Shown piece by piece: positions 33,268 through 41,634 of a DNA stretch of 64,000 bases. The translations under genes and the position numbers were made by a program. The DNA comes from Io17-Chloro-G2 sp965226825. GTDB taxonomy: Bacteria; Chloroflexota; Dehalococcoidia; Lucifugimonadales; UBA3495. The number at the start of each line of letters is the position of its first letter. Positions within the stretch are counted from its first letter, which is position 1. The notes beneath the pieces are model-generated. The model had not been told where the DNA came from, made no database searches, and saw nothing but the letters and a program-made list of their open reading frames with translations. The DNA is taken from positions 1,054,001 through 1,118,000 of the forward strand of contig CBDDED010000003.1 of the NCBI GenBank assembly GCA_965226825.1, given 5' to 3'.

Positions 33268-33972
33268 TCAATTGAAGCCTAGCCCTTTAGCGTTCAGGCT
33301 AACCCACTTGCCGCCGCCGATTACCAGGTGGTCCAGCACTTCTATGCCGAGCAACTTTCCGGCCGCGACGAGGTCCCGGGTGACTGCCACGTCCGGTTCA
33401 CTGGGAGTGGGATCCCCGGAAGGGTGGTTATGCACCAGAATCAACGCCGGAGCGTTTTCCCTTATTGCGGGCCGGAAAACCTCGGAAGCGCGCACTACCG
33501 AACTGTTCACGTTGCCAACGTAGATTTCATGGATTCCCAGGACGTGGTGCTTGGTGTTGAGCAGCATCACTCTGAGGTGTTCCTGGTCCATCGGGGACAT
33601 TTCCGCCATTACCAAGTTGGCCGCATTCTCCGGCGCGCTGATGATTACCCGGTCTTCGTGCACCAGCGCCGACGCGCGCCGTCCCAATTCCAGGGCCGCC
33701 AGAAGTTGGGAGACTTTGGCTTCACTTAAGCCCCGTTCCCGGCATAGCTCCGAAAATGTAGCTTTCATCAGGCCGGCCAGTCCATCAAACTGGGCCAACA
33801 ACCGGGAGGAAAGGGCCAGCACATTCTCGCCCTTCATTCCGGTCCGCAGCAGAATGGCGATAAGCTCAGTGTTGTTCAAGTAACTGGGACCGTATGCCCG
33901 CATCCGCTCCCTGGGACGCTCCCCTTGGGGCATTTCTCTAATGGTGGGTTGATAGGCGGAAACGTCAACCAT
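33268..33972 (-). CDS. radC: RadC family JAB-domain protein
   Basis: A 234-residue protein with an N-terminal helix-hairpin-helix-like region (LNNTELIAILLRTGMKGENVLALSSRLL) and a C-terminal JAB/MPN metalloprotease-like domain. The metal motif is ALILVHNHPSGDPTPSEPDVAVT (H-x-H with downstream D). Despite the name, a role in recombination repair has been doubted. A TATAAT on the minus strand at 34042-34037 could be its -10, though a -35 is not clear. It appears to be the chromosomal form and not part of a mobile island. Confidence 0.93.
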   Translation of the reverse strand: MVDVSAYQPTIREMPQGERPRERMRAYGPSYLNNTELIAILLRTGMKGENVLALSSRLLAQFDGLAGLMKATFSELCRERGLSEAKVSQLLAALELGRRASALVHEDRVIISAPENAANLVMAEMSPMDQEHLRVMLLNTKHHVLGIHEIYVGNVNSSVVRASEVFRPAIRENAPALILVHNHPSGDPTPSEPDVAVTRDLVAAGKLLGIEVLDHLVIGGGKWVSLNAKGLGFN

Positions 33973-34138
33973 CTCGGCAACCAGCGGCTCCCGTCTGAAT
34001 TAACCCGCATATGTGGCAGGGCTGGGAGCGTCGCGGATTATACGGGAATGGATTCCAATTGGCCCGGCCCAAATGTCATTCAAGGCCAAGTGACCGGAAA
34101 GAACTGGCCGGAAAGTTTTCAGCACGGTTGCAAGTCGG

Positions 34139-34147
34139 TGCTAGAAT
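34139..34147 (+). promoter_or_regulatory. Extended -10 before an amidohydrolase gene
   Basis: TGCTAGAAT has the TGn extension with a -10 hexamer of TAGAAT (34142-34147), about 90 nt ahead of the amidohydrolase start. No standard -35 is visible. Confidence 0.35.
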
Positions 34148-34235
34148 AGACTGGCTGGGACATGTGCCAAGCGTGATTTAGTCAACGGCCCCGCGGCCGG
34201 ACTCCCTCCCCTCCCATTCAAGGAAAGGAGCAACT

Positions 34236-35390
34236 ATGGACCAGAACTTGGACAATCCACTCCTCGTGATATCGTCCGACTCCCATGTTTTCGAGCCTCC
34301 CGACCTGTGGACCAACCGCATAGACCGCAGGTTCCGAAACCGGGCGCCCCGCATGGAACGGGTGGACGGCACGGACGAGTTGATCATTGAAGACGGCCAG
34401 CACCTGGCGGGAATCGGGCTCATATCCGGAGCGGGTCTGCGGTTCGAGAAACCAGAGTTGATCACTCACCAAGCCCGTTTCGAAGACGTTCACACCGGCG
34501 GATACGACCCGGAACAGCACATCAAGGACATGGAACTGGACGGCGTGGCCGGAGAGGTGCTTTACCCTTCCCAGGGACTGTTCTACTTCAAAGTCGACGA
34601 CTCGGACCTGATGTCCGCTATTTTCCGGACGTACAACGACTGGCTTGCCGAATTTTGCGAAACCAACCCTGGCCGGCTTAAAGGCATCGCCATGATCAAC
34701 CTCGACAACGTGGCCGAGGGAATCCAGGAATTAGAACGCTCGGCCCAGTTGGGGTTGGTGGGAGCGATGATTACCGAGTATCCCGCCGAGGAACGCCGCT
34801 ACGATGGGGCGGAGTACGAACCGTTTTGGGCCGCCGCTCAAGACCTGAACATGCCTCTGAGCCTGCACACCGCCACTGCCAGAAAGGGCCCCAACCGGGC
34901 GGCCGGCCCCACGTCGGTGCGCACCGCCAGCGGGCGGGCGAACAAGGTATTCCTGCCGGCCACGTCCCTGTGCGACATGATATTTTCAGGGGTATTCGAG
35001 CGTTATCCCAAGCTGAACGTGGCGGTGGTGGAGTTTGAATTGGCCTGGGCCCCGCACCTGTTGGGAACGATGGACTACACCTACATCGAACGCCAGAAGG
35101 AAGCTTCGTACAGGTTCAAAGGGGACGTATTACCCAGCGACTTTTTCCACCGGAACGTTTACCTCAGCTTCCAGGAAGACGGCATCGGCATCCGCATGAG
35201 GGACGTTATAGGGGTGGACCGCCTGATGTGGGGGTCGGACTATCCCCACGCCGAATCGACCTTTCCCAAGTCCCGAGAAATCCTGGAGAGCATCCTGGAG
35301 GGCGTCCCGCAGGAAGAGAAAGCGCAGATCGTGGGAGGAACCGCAGCGAAGCTCTACGGGTTCGACGCTAAGGGCATCGAGTCGGGCTGA
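34236..35390 (+). CDS. Amidohydrolase family protein (amidohydrolase-2/ACMSD-like)
   Basis: A 384-residue TIM-barrel metal hydrolase or decarboxylase. Metal ligands follow the ACMSD-like pattern: D-x-H in ISSDSHVFEPPDLW, H in MPLSLHTATARKG and D in LMWGSDYPHAESTFP. The GAMITEYPAEERRYD and YPKLNVAVVEFELAW blocks are typical of SAR202/actinobacterial members. The RBS AAGGAG precedes the ATG. The next gene is on the other strand. Relatives decarboxylate or hydrolyse aromatic-derived acids; this substrate is not known. Confidence 0.9.
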   Translation: MDQNLDNPLLVISSDSHVFEPPDLWTNRIDRRFRNRAPRMERVDGTDELIIEDGQHLAGIGLISGAGLRFEKPELITHQARFEDVHTGGYDPEQHIKDMELDGVAGEVLYPSQGLFYFKVDDSDLMSAIFRTYNDWLAEFCETNPGRLKGIAMINLDNVAEGIQELERSAQLGLVGAMITEYPAEERRYDGAEYEPFWAAAQDLNMPLSLHTATARKGPNRAAGPTSVRTASGRANKVFLPATSLCDMIFSGVFERYPKLNVAVVEFELAWAPHLLGTMDYTYIERQKEASYRFKGDVLPSDFFHRNVYLSFQEDGIGIRMRDVIGVDRLMWGSDYPHAESTFPKSREILESILEGVPQEEKAQIVGGTAAKLYGFDAKGIESG

Positions 35391-35446
35391 CCCACCTTTG
35401 GCCTATGGCGAGGGAGCTCGGCGGCCCGGTATTTCCTGGGTCGCCT

Positions 35447-36532
35447 CTAGCCGTTCGGAAGCACCACCGCTTTCACTTCGCGAAAGTCTGCCATTGCCTC
35501 CAACGCCTGGCTCACGCCGTCCAGGGTATAGACCCCGGATATCAGGTTTTCAAAGGGGAATTTATGTTGCCTCGTGGCCAGGAAGGTGACTGCCTGGTAG
35601 AAGTGGCGCCCCAGAGAACCGCCTACACCGATTATCTGCCGGTCCCTCAGCGCGTTGGCAGACACGCTGATGTTACCGTCACCCCCGCCAATCGTTAGAT
35701 AGCGCCCCCGGGCGCGGAGAATATCCAGTCCCTCAGGAATAGCAGCCGCAGTGGCGCACTGGATGACCACGTCGGGGCCGCGGCCCTCGGTAAGTTCTAA
35801 CGCCCACTCCTTCCGGGCGGCGGCATCGGGGAATTCATCGAGGTTGAGGGTAGCATCTGCGCCCCACTCCCTGGCGACCTGCAAGCGTCCCTCCGGCGCA
35901 CCGATTGCCAGCACCTTCCTGGCGCCGCGGTCTCTGGCAACCGCCATAGCATAGAGTCCAACCGGGCCGCATCCTTGCACCAGGACCGCCTCGTGACTGG
36001 CCAGGGGGCCGAGGCGTTCAAAGCCGTGCATCACCGTCCTGAGAGCGCAGGCGGCAGAAGCGGCCAAGGGCGACGGGACCTCGGCCGGCACACGAATCAG
36101 GTCGCAGCCTGGGGGCACGTAATGGTATTCGGCGCAGCCCCCCAACAGGTAGGGAGCCTGGTCGCAGCGCATGCGCCCAAAGGCGTAGCTGTTGGAGCAG
36201 CCGGCGGGGTCCCCGGCCACAGTGCAATAGTAGCAGTGGCCGCAATGGGGGTAAGTGGAGATGATTCTGTCGCCCTCATTGAGGGGTTCCCCCAGCAGGT
36301 CAGTACGAGCTCCATTCATCTCCACGATGATCCCAGTGGTCTCATGCCCGGGTATGTAGGGCAGGCGGTCGGCGGACATACGGCCGTGCCAGCAGTGAAC
36401 GTCCGTGCCGCAGAGCGTCGCCGCGTCCACCCGCATCAGCAAGCCGGTTGGCTCCAACTCCGGGGTTTGCACGCTCCAAATCTCGGCGGGCTGGTTGAAG
36501 CCCGTAACAACTGCGGCGCGGCACTCGGTCAT
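35447..36532 (-). CDS. Zinc-binding alcohol dehydrogenase family protein
   Basis: A 361-residue medium-chain dehydrogenase. The catalytic zinc site is in AATLCGTDVHCWHG and PGHETTGIIVE. The structural zinc cysteines are in PHCGHCYYCTVAGDPAGCSN. The Rossmann motif is LVQGCGPVGLYAMAV. It lies 92 nt downstream of a solute-binding-protein gene on the opposite side of the block, and both are on the minus strand. Likely reaction: NAD(P)-linked oxidation of an alcohol or polyol. Confidence 0.92.
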   Translation of the reverse strand: MTECRAAVVTGFNQPAEIWSVQTPELEPTGLLMRVDAATLCGTDVHCWHGRMSADRLPYIPGHETTGIIVEMNGARTDLLGEPLNEGDRIISTYPHCGHCYYCTVAGDPAGCSNSYAFGRMRCDQAPYLLGGCAEYHYVPPGCDLIRVPAEVPSPLAASAACALRTVMHGFERLGPLASHEAVLVQGCGPVGLYAMAVARDRGARKVLAIGAPEGRLQVAREWGADATLNLDEFPDAAARKEWALELTEGRGPDVVIQCATAAAIPEGLDILRARGRYLTIGGGDGNISVSANALRDRQIIGVGGSLGRHFYQAVTFLATRQHKFPFENLISGVYTLDGVSQALEAMADFREVKAVVLPNG

Positions 36533-36624
36533 CGTTATTCCTTCCTTACGCTCTTACATTGCCCCACGCTGCCAACGACACCCTGAAAGGATTGTTTAAT
36601 GCAAGGTTTTTAGCAATTTCCTGA

Positions 36625-38430
36625 CTATGGAGGCTCGATTAGGGGAGCATTCGGGTCCCACCAAACGTTTTCCCACTTGAGAGTCAACTCACCGCTGAGG
36701 GGCCTGACCCAGTTCATGAGCCGGTGGTCGTACACCATGCCCATGTCCCTCCAGATGGTGGGCACCCAGTGGGTCTCCCCATTCCGCAGGGAAGTCATTA
36801 TCTCTTTTAGGATGGCAGCACGCTCTTCAGTGTCGGCAGCGTCCGCCTGGGCCTCCAGCAGCTTGGTGAACTCGGGGTCACTCCAGTTGTCGGGGTTTCC
36901 GGCGGTGTTGAGGTCGTAGGCGTACTGGAGGTTGTCCGAGGGGTCGATAATCATCTGGATAGAGCCGCCGGCGAAGGAGATGGGATGCCTGCCCTCGATC
37001 TGGTTGGCGTGGTAGGCGGCGGTGTCCACGGGCCGCAGGACGAGGTTTATGCCCAAGTCTCTCCTGAGCTGTTCGCTGATGACCTCGGTTGTGGAGGTTG
37101 CAAGGCTGCCTTGGCCCATGTTGAGTTCGACCTCGAAGCCGTCGGCAAAGCCGGCCTCGGCCAGCAAGGCCTTGGCCTCGACAATGTCTTCGGCCTTGTT
37201 CTCCCGGTAGCCGGGCTGCCCCACAAGCGCTATGTCTTCCATGCCGAGCCCGCGCATGGTGAAGAAGTCGCCAAGATTGGCTCCGTAGCCGTATTCCTCG
37301 GTGTAATAGACCACGTCCAACAGGTGCTGGCGGTTAATGCCCAGGTAGAAAGCCCGCCTCACCCTTGGGTCGTCGAAGGGTGGCTGCTGGGTCAGGACGA
37401 ACCCGGTCCCGCCGTAAGTGGGAATGAAATCGGCCTGCAGCGTGCCCTTGGCGTCTTCCAGAACCTTAAGGACGTCCCGGCGGCGGAACAGGCTGCTGTA
37501 TCCCAGGGTGGCGTGGACTTGGCCCGCTTCGAAGGCGGCGTAGATGCCGGGCACCGTGGGAATAATGTTGTACCTCCACCCATCGAAGAAGGGCAGGCCG
37601 GTCTTGAAGTAGTCGTCGTTTCTCTCGTATTCCACGGAAATCGCCCGGTCGTAGTCCTTCAACGTCCAGGGGCCGGACCCCAGCATCTTTTCCGGGCAGC
37701 AGTTGACGTCATCTGCCGAGAGGTTCTCAACCACGTGCTTGGGGTACATCTTCATGGACTCGCTGGCCAGCACGGGCAGGAAGACCGCCCCAGCTGAAAT
37801 AAGGGGCATGTTTACGGTTTTTTCGTCTACCGCCTCGGCTGTCTGGTATTCGTAAAATTCCCTGAGGGCCGCGGTCCTGGTCCGTTTCTCTCCGGGCTGG
37901 ACGATCCGGTCGAGGGTGAAGACGATGTCATCGGCGGTGACGGGCTGGCCGTCGTGCCAGTTGGCGTCATGGATGGTGAAGGTGTAGTTAAGCCCATCCT
38001 CGCTGACTTCCCAGCTTGACGCGAGGTCGCCGGTGATCTCAGTGATGTTTGTCGGGTCGTACTGGATAAGCTGGTTGAACCGGGGCGAGAAGATTCTCTG
38101 GCAGCTGAGCGTGCTGCTGCACCGGTGCAGGTCCACCTCTCCAGGCTTTATCCTCTGGACAATCTGGAGCACCATGCTTTCGTGCCTGGCCTGGGAGGCC
38201 CAGTCAGGCACCAAGGGAAACTCCATTACCTCACCCCGGACCGCCGGAGCAATCGTTGGAGCAACCGTGGGGGTCGGAGGGGTAGTTGCCGTTGGCTCGG
38301 ACTGTGTCATAGTATCGGCCGGCGCCACCGGAGTGGAGGAACCGCCGCAGCCGACCGCCAGGACGAGTGACACCAGCAGCAGCGCGATCAGGGCTATACC
38401 GGTGGACTTATTAATCTGCCGGTGGATCAT
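36625..38430 (-). CDS. ABC transporter solute-binding lipoprotein (peptide/nickel type, SBP_bac_5)
   Basis: A 601-residue extracytoplasmic binding protein. The start chosen is the ATG at 38430 with GGAGGT at ideal distance; a longer frame starts at 38508 but lacks an RBS. The signal peptide ends in LVLAVGC as lipobox, followed by a Thr/Pro-rich linker. The mature protein has FNQLIQYDPTNITEITGDLASSWEVSEDGLNYTFTIHDANWHDGQPVTADDIVFTLDR, characteristic of family 5. No permease or ATPase genes are adjacent, so it is an orphan within this window. Ligand unknown; relatives bind oligopeptides, but also glycosides and opines. Confidence 0.92.
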   Translation of the reverse strand: MIHRQINKSTGIALIALLLVSLVLAVGCGGSSTPVAPADTMTQSEPTATTPPTPTVAPTIAPAVRGEVMEFPLVPDWASQARHESMVLQIVQRIKPGEVDLHRCSSTLSCQRIFSPRFNQLIQYDPTNITEITGDLASSWEVSEDGLNYTFTIHDANWHDGQPVTADDIVFTLDRIVQPGEKRTRTAALREFYEYQTAEAVDEKTVNMPLISAGAVFLPVLASESMKMYPKHVVENLSADDVNCCPEKMLGSGPWTLKDYDRAISVEYERNDDYFKTGLPFFDGWRYNIIPTVPGIYAAFEAGQVHATLGYSSLFRRRDVLKVLEDAKGTLQADFIPTYGGTGFVLTQQPPFDDPRVRRAFYLGINRQHLLDVVYYTEEYGYGANLGDFFTMRGLGMEDIALVGQPGYRENKAEDIVEAKALLAEAGFADGFEVELNMGQGSLATSTTEVISEQLRRDLGINLVLRPVDTAAYHANQIEGRHPISFAGGSIQMIIDPSDNLQYAYDLNTAGNPDNWSDPEFTKLLEAQADAADTEERAAILKEIMTSLRNGETHWVPTIWRDMGMVYDHRLMNWVRPLSGELTLKWENVWWDPNAPLIEPP

Positions 38431-38476
38431 GAATTGACCTCCAGGCTGCAATATCGGGGTGGTTCGCGCCCTCAGT

Positions 38477-39547
38477 TTACAGGTTGTGAAGGGCCCTGGG
38501 GTTGTCATACAGGATTTTGTCGATCACTGCCGGTTCGAGGTCTCCCTTCTGCTTCAGGTTCCTCATGGCTTCGATCTCGCTGGAGGTGTCGGTATGCCCG
38601 TAATCGGTGCCGATTACGAGATTGTCTTCCCCGGCGTACTTCAATATCCATGGAAGGTCGTCACTGGTCTGGCAGGTGACGTAAATCCCGTATTCCTTCA
38701 TGGGATTGTCGGGAAGTTTCTTGTTCAGGCGGCGCCTTTTCAGGTCGGCGACGACGTAGGGAACCCATTGGGCACCGGCCTCGACGAAGCTAAATCTTAA
38801 GCTCGGGAATACTTCAGGAATCTCGCTGGCGATAATGGCGTGGCAGGAGGCTACCGTGGGTACATTGAACCTCCAGAAAGCCGCTGCTCCGGCGCCGTTG
38901 TACTGGCTTACCAGGTCAAGATTCGCGGGATTTGCATTGGCTATGTGCAACACTATGGGGACGTTCAGGCGGCTTGCCTCCTCATAGATCGGGTAGAAAT
39001 ATGGGTCGGTGGGAAGCCTGTTACCTTCAATGGGCCTTATTGACGCGCCGCAGGCGCCGTTCTCCACCGCTACCCTCAATTCCTTGATAGCCTCGTCCAT
39101 GGCCATGAATGGCAGTACGGCAACCCAGAGCAGCCTGCCGGCGCTTTGGTCGTAAATGTGTGTTAGCCAGCGGTTATAGCCCTTGCAGATGGCCACCTCC
39201 GACTCCGGGCGGTCGGCAATCTGCTCGATAAAGATTGTGGAGTGGAGGACTTGCATGTCGATTTCAAGCTCATCCATGTGCTGTAGGCGGGCTCCGATGT
39301 TCTCCATGTAACGGGCGGCCTGGGGTACCCCTACTATTCTGCCGGTGTCCCTGGCGGTTTGCTCCTCAAGGGCAGGGTCGGAGAGTGGGTCCCTGGCCGG
39401 CCTCCGGATTTTGCCGTCGCACATCCAGTAAAACTTGCCCTCTACGGGTCCCACGAGCAGCGGCCTGTACTTCATGTCAGACTGGTCCATGAAGTCCCAG
39501 GTGCTCTCGGTCTCCACGACATGGGCATCAGCATCTATGACGGGCAT
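38477..39547 (-). CDS. Amidohydrolase family protein (second)
   Basis: A 356-residue relative of the protein at 34236, with DADAHVVETESTWDFM, MPIVLHIANAN-like (here VPIVLHIANANPA) and VIGTDYGHTDTSSEIEA as metal-site blocks. It lies 46 nt upstream of the solute-binding protein start, so amidohydrolase, binding protein and dehydrogenase form a three-gene minus-strand run. This suggests uptake and breakdown of one substrate, but that is inference. Confidence 0.9.
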   Translation of the reverse strand: MPVIDADAHVVETESTWDFMDQSDMKYRPLLVGPVEGKFYWMCDGKIRRPARDPLSDPALEEQTARDTGRIVGVPQAARYMENIGARLQHMDELEIDMQVLHSTIFIEQIADRPESEVAICKGYNRWLTHIYDQSAGRLLWVAVLPFMAMDEAIKELRVAVENGACGASIRPIEGNRLPTDPYFYPIYEEASRLNVPIVLHIANANPANLDLVSQYNGAGAAAFWRFNVPTVASCHAIIASEIPEVFPSLRFSFVEAGAQWVPYVVADLKRRRLNKKLPDNPMKEYGIYVTCQTSDDLPWILKYAGEDNLVIGTDYGHTDTSSEIEAMRNLKQKGDLEPAVIDKILYDNPRALHNL

Positions 39548-40181
39548 GGCTGATCACTCCTTCCCAAAATTGACGGTTCTTCCAATTCCAAACGGTTATC
39601 CCGCAATCCTATTTTCAGCACTGAATTCCGGCCTAAAGGGTAGAATTCACGCAGAAAAACGTCAGATTAACGACGGAATCGAGCTTCACACTCGACCTAA
39701 CAACGGGATGAGGCGAGTCTATCCGCGCCTCCAAAAATTGTCAATCAGCTATACGGGGAATCGGTTGCATGCTTGTTGACTACCAAAATCCGGCGCCCGG
39801 ATTCAGGTAAACCATGGTCAGCGGTGAAACCTCGAACATGGTGTGGGGAAAGCTTACCTACCGTCCGACGGCCCCGGGTGGCTCTTGCCTTGAACCGCTG
39901 GAATTTATGGATAGAACCTCTCGCGGCATCCTTTGAATCGAGGTAGCCGAAGATGTACCGAGCTAGCCAAAAACGCCCGGTGCCGCGGGGTTCGATGCCG
40001 CGGTTTTGCGGCTAGTTAGCATCGCGCTTTTGGAGCAGGCCGGCCCGCGCCACCTGCAGCCGCCGGACGCTCTCGGCTTGTGCCGCCAAGTTAACAATGG
40101 TAAAACAGGTAACGGTGAAGCTTAGGTTGGCAATGACGTTTCACCTTAATCCCGGACCCCGTAACCATTAGGAGGACAACC
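39548..40181. other. Non-coding divergent region
   Basis: About 634 bases between divergent genes. It holds no recognisable gene or repeat. Promoters for both sides must be here; I see no convincing pair of hexamers. AGGAGG near 40170 belongs to the next gene. Confidence 0.45.
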
Positions 40182-40739
40182 GTGGCGCGAATCCCTACAC
40201 CTTCACGAGATCAAATCCCCGACGAGTTTAAAGACGCCTTCGACCAGGCCGTAGCCAACATCGGCGGCCAGATTGGAGCCGGACCCTGGCCGGTGGTCCT
40301 GAACAGCCCGGAGTTGGCCCTGCGCCGGATAAACCTGGCGGATTACCTCCGCAAGGAAACCACCTTTCCCAAGAAAATCCAGGAGCTTTCCATCCTGATC
40401 GCGGTTCGAGCTATGGACTGCCAGTATGCCTGGAATGCCCACGCCGCAACGGCGCGGCGCGTGGGGCTGGATGACGCCATCGTCGACGCCATTCGGGACC
40501 GGACGCCCATGCCGGCTATGGCTCCCGAAGAAGCGGCATTGGTCAACTACGGCACCGAGTTCTACACCACTCACAAGGTGAGCCAGGACACATTTCAGAA
40601 AGCCATCGACCAATATGGTGCCCAACAGTTGGTGGAATTGACCTCGTTGATGGGCCATTACGCTCAAACTTCGTTCATTTTGAACGCTTTCGAGGTTTCC
40701 TTACCGGACCAGCTAACCGAGCCGTTGCTGCCGGTCTAG
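40182..40739 (+). CDS. Carboxymuconolactone-decarboxylase-like (AhpD-fold) protein, copy 1
   Basis: A 185-residue all-helical protein. The block IQELSILIAVRAMDCQYAWNAHAATARRVGLDDAIVDAI is the CMD-domain hallmark with the C-x-Y-x-W-x-x-H pattern. It lacks the second cysteine of peroxidase-type AhpD, so a decarboxylase- or lactonase-like role is more likely than peroxidase. The start is a GTG with AGGAGG upstream. A paralogue of the same length follows 85 nt later. Confidence 0.88.
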   Translation: MARIPTPSRDQIPDEFKDAFDQAVANIGGQIGAGPWPVVLNSPELALRRINLADYLRKETTFPKKIQELSILIAVRAMDCQYAWNAHAATARRVGLDDAIVDAIRDRTPMPAMAPEEAALVNYGTEFYTTHKVSQDTFQKAIDQYGAQQLVELTSLMGHYAQTSFILNAFEVSLPDQLTEPLLPV

Positions 40740-40824
40740 TCCCGCGCCGGCGTCCGGAAGCAGTCCGGCATGACCACATAATCATCGTTTCGAATGCTTG
40801 TAATAACGGCACAGGAGGCTACCC

Positions 40825-41382
40825 ATGGCACGTGTCCCCTTCGTTTCCCGCGACATGGTCCCGGAAGAGTTCAGAGCGGCTTTTGACGAAGTGACCTCCG
40901 AGACCGGAGGCTCCATCACCAACGGTCCCGGGTCAATAACGCTCAACTCGCCGGAATTCGCCCGGCTCAGGGCTCCCGTCACCGATTATCTACGGTACCG
41001 GACCACCTTTCCCAAGCGGATCCAGGAACTGGCAATCCTGGTTACGGCCCGCGCCATGGACTGCCAGTACATCTGGAACGCCCATGCGCCAGCAGGGCGC
41101 CAGGCGGGCCTCAGCGATGCCCTGGTGGACGCCATCCGGGATAACGTGGCATTGCCCGATGTTGGCCCCGATGAGTCGGCGGTGATCGCGTTTGGCCGGG
41201 AGTTTTTCTCCGGCCACAACGTGGACCAAGCCACCTTCCAGACCGCCCTGGACCAATTCGGAGCCCAGCATCTGGTGGAGCTAACTGCCCTGATGGGGCA
41301 TTACTCCCAAACCGCCTTTTTCCTGAACGCTTTTGAAGTCACACTGCCGGAGGAGCGCACCGAACCCGTCCTGCCAGTTTAG
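40825..41382 (+). CDS. Carboxymuconolactone-decarboxylase-like protein, copy 2
   Basis: This protein is also 185 residues, collinear with copy 1 from MARVPFVSRDMVPEEFRAAFDEV to the end (TEPVLPV vs TEPLLPV). It keeps AMDCQYIWNAHAPAGRQAGLSDALVDAI and GHYSQTAFFLNAFEV. The two copies have drifted in the N-terminal third. Tandem copies could form a hetero-oligomer or have split substrates. The RBS is AGGAGG with an ATG start. Confidence 0.88.
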   Translation: MARVPFVSRDMVPEEFRAAFDEVTSETGGSITNGPGSITLNSPEFARLRAPVTDYLRYRTTFPKRIQELAILVTARAMDCQYIWNAHAPAGRQAGLSDALVDAIRDNVALPDVGPDESAVIAFGREFFSGHNVDQATFQTALDQFGAQHLVELTALMGHYSQTAFFLNAFEVTLPEERTEPVLPV

Positions 41383-41634
41383 GGTGTCTCTCGGGTAGAG
41401 GCCGTCATCGCCGGAGGAATCGCAATCCTCGCGGATTTATTGATAGTCGGGACCTCTGGTTATTGAGGCCTTGTTTCCCAATTCGCCGAGTGAAGGCAAC
41501 TCACTAGCCGTCCGATGGACCGGATTTTGGATGCCGGATTCCGGGCGGTGAAAGTTCCCGCCGGTCGCTTGCCGGCAAGGCATAGGTCAGCCCCGGGCAT
41601 AGCTTCGGGGGCATAGTTTCTTTGGAGGGATGAC

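Noticed and set aside
33268..33972. RadC as a member of a defence or mobile island
   Set aside because: Neighbours are ordinary metabolic genes, and there is no integrase, anti-restriction gene or repeat nearby.
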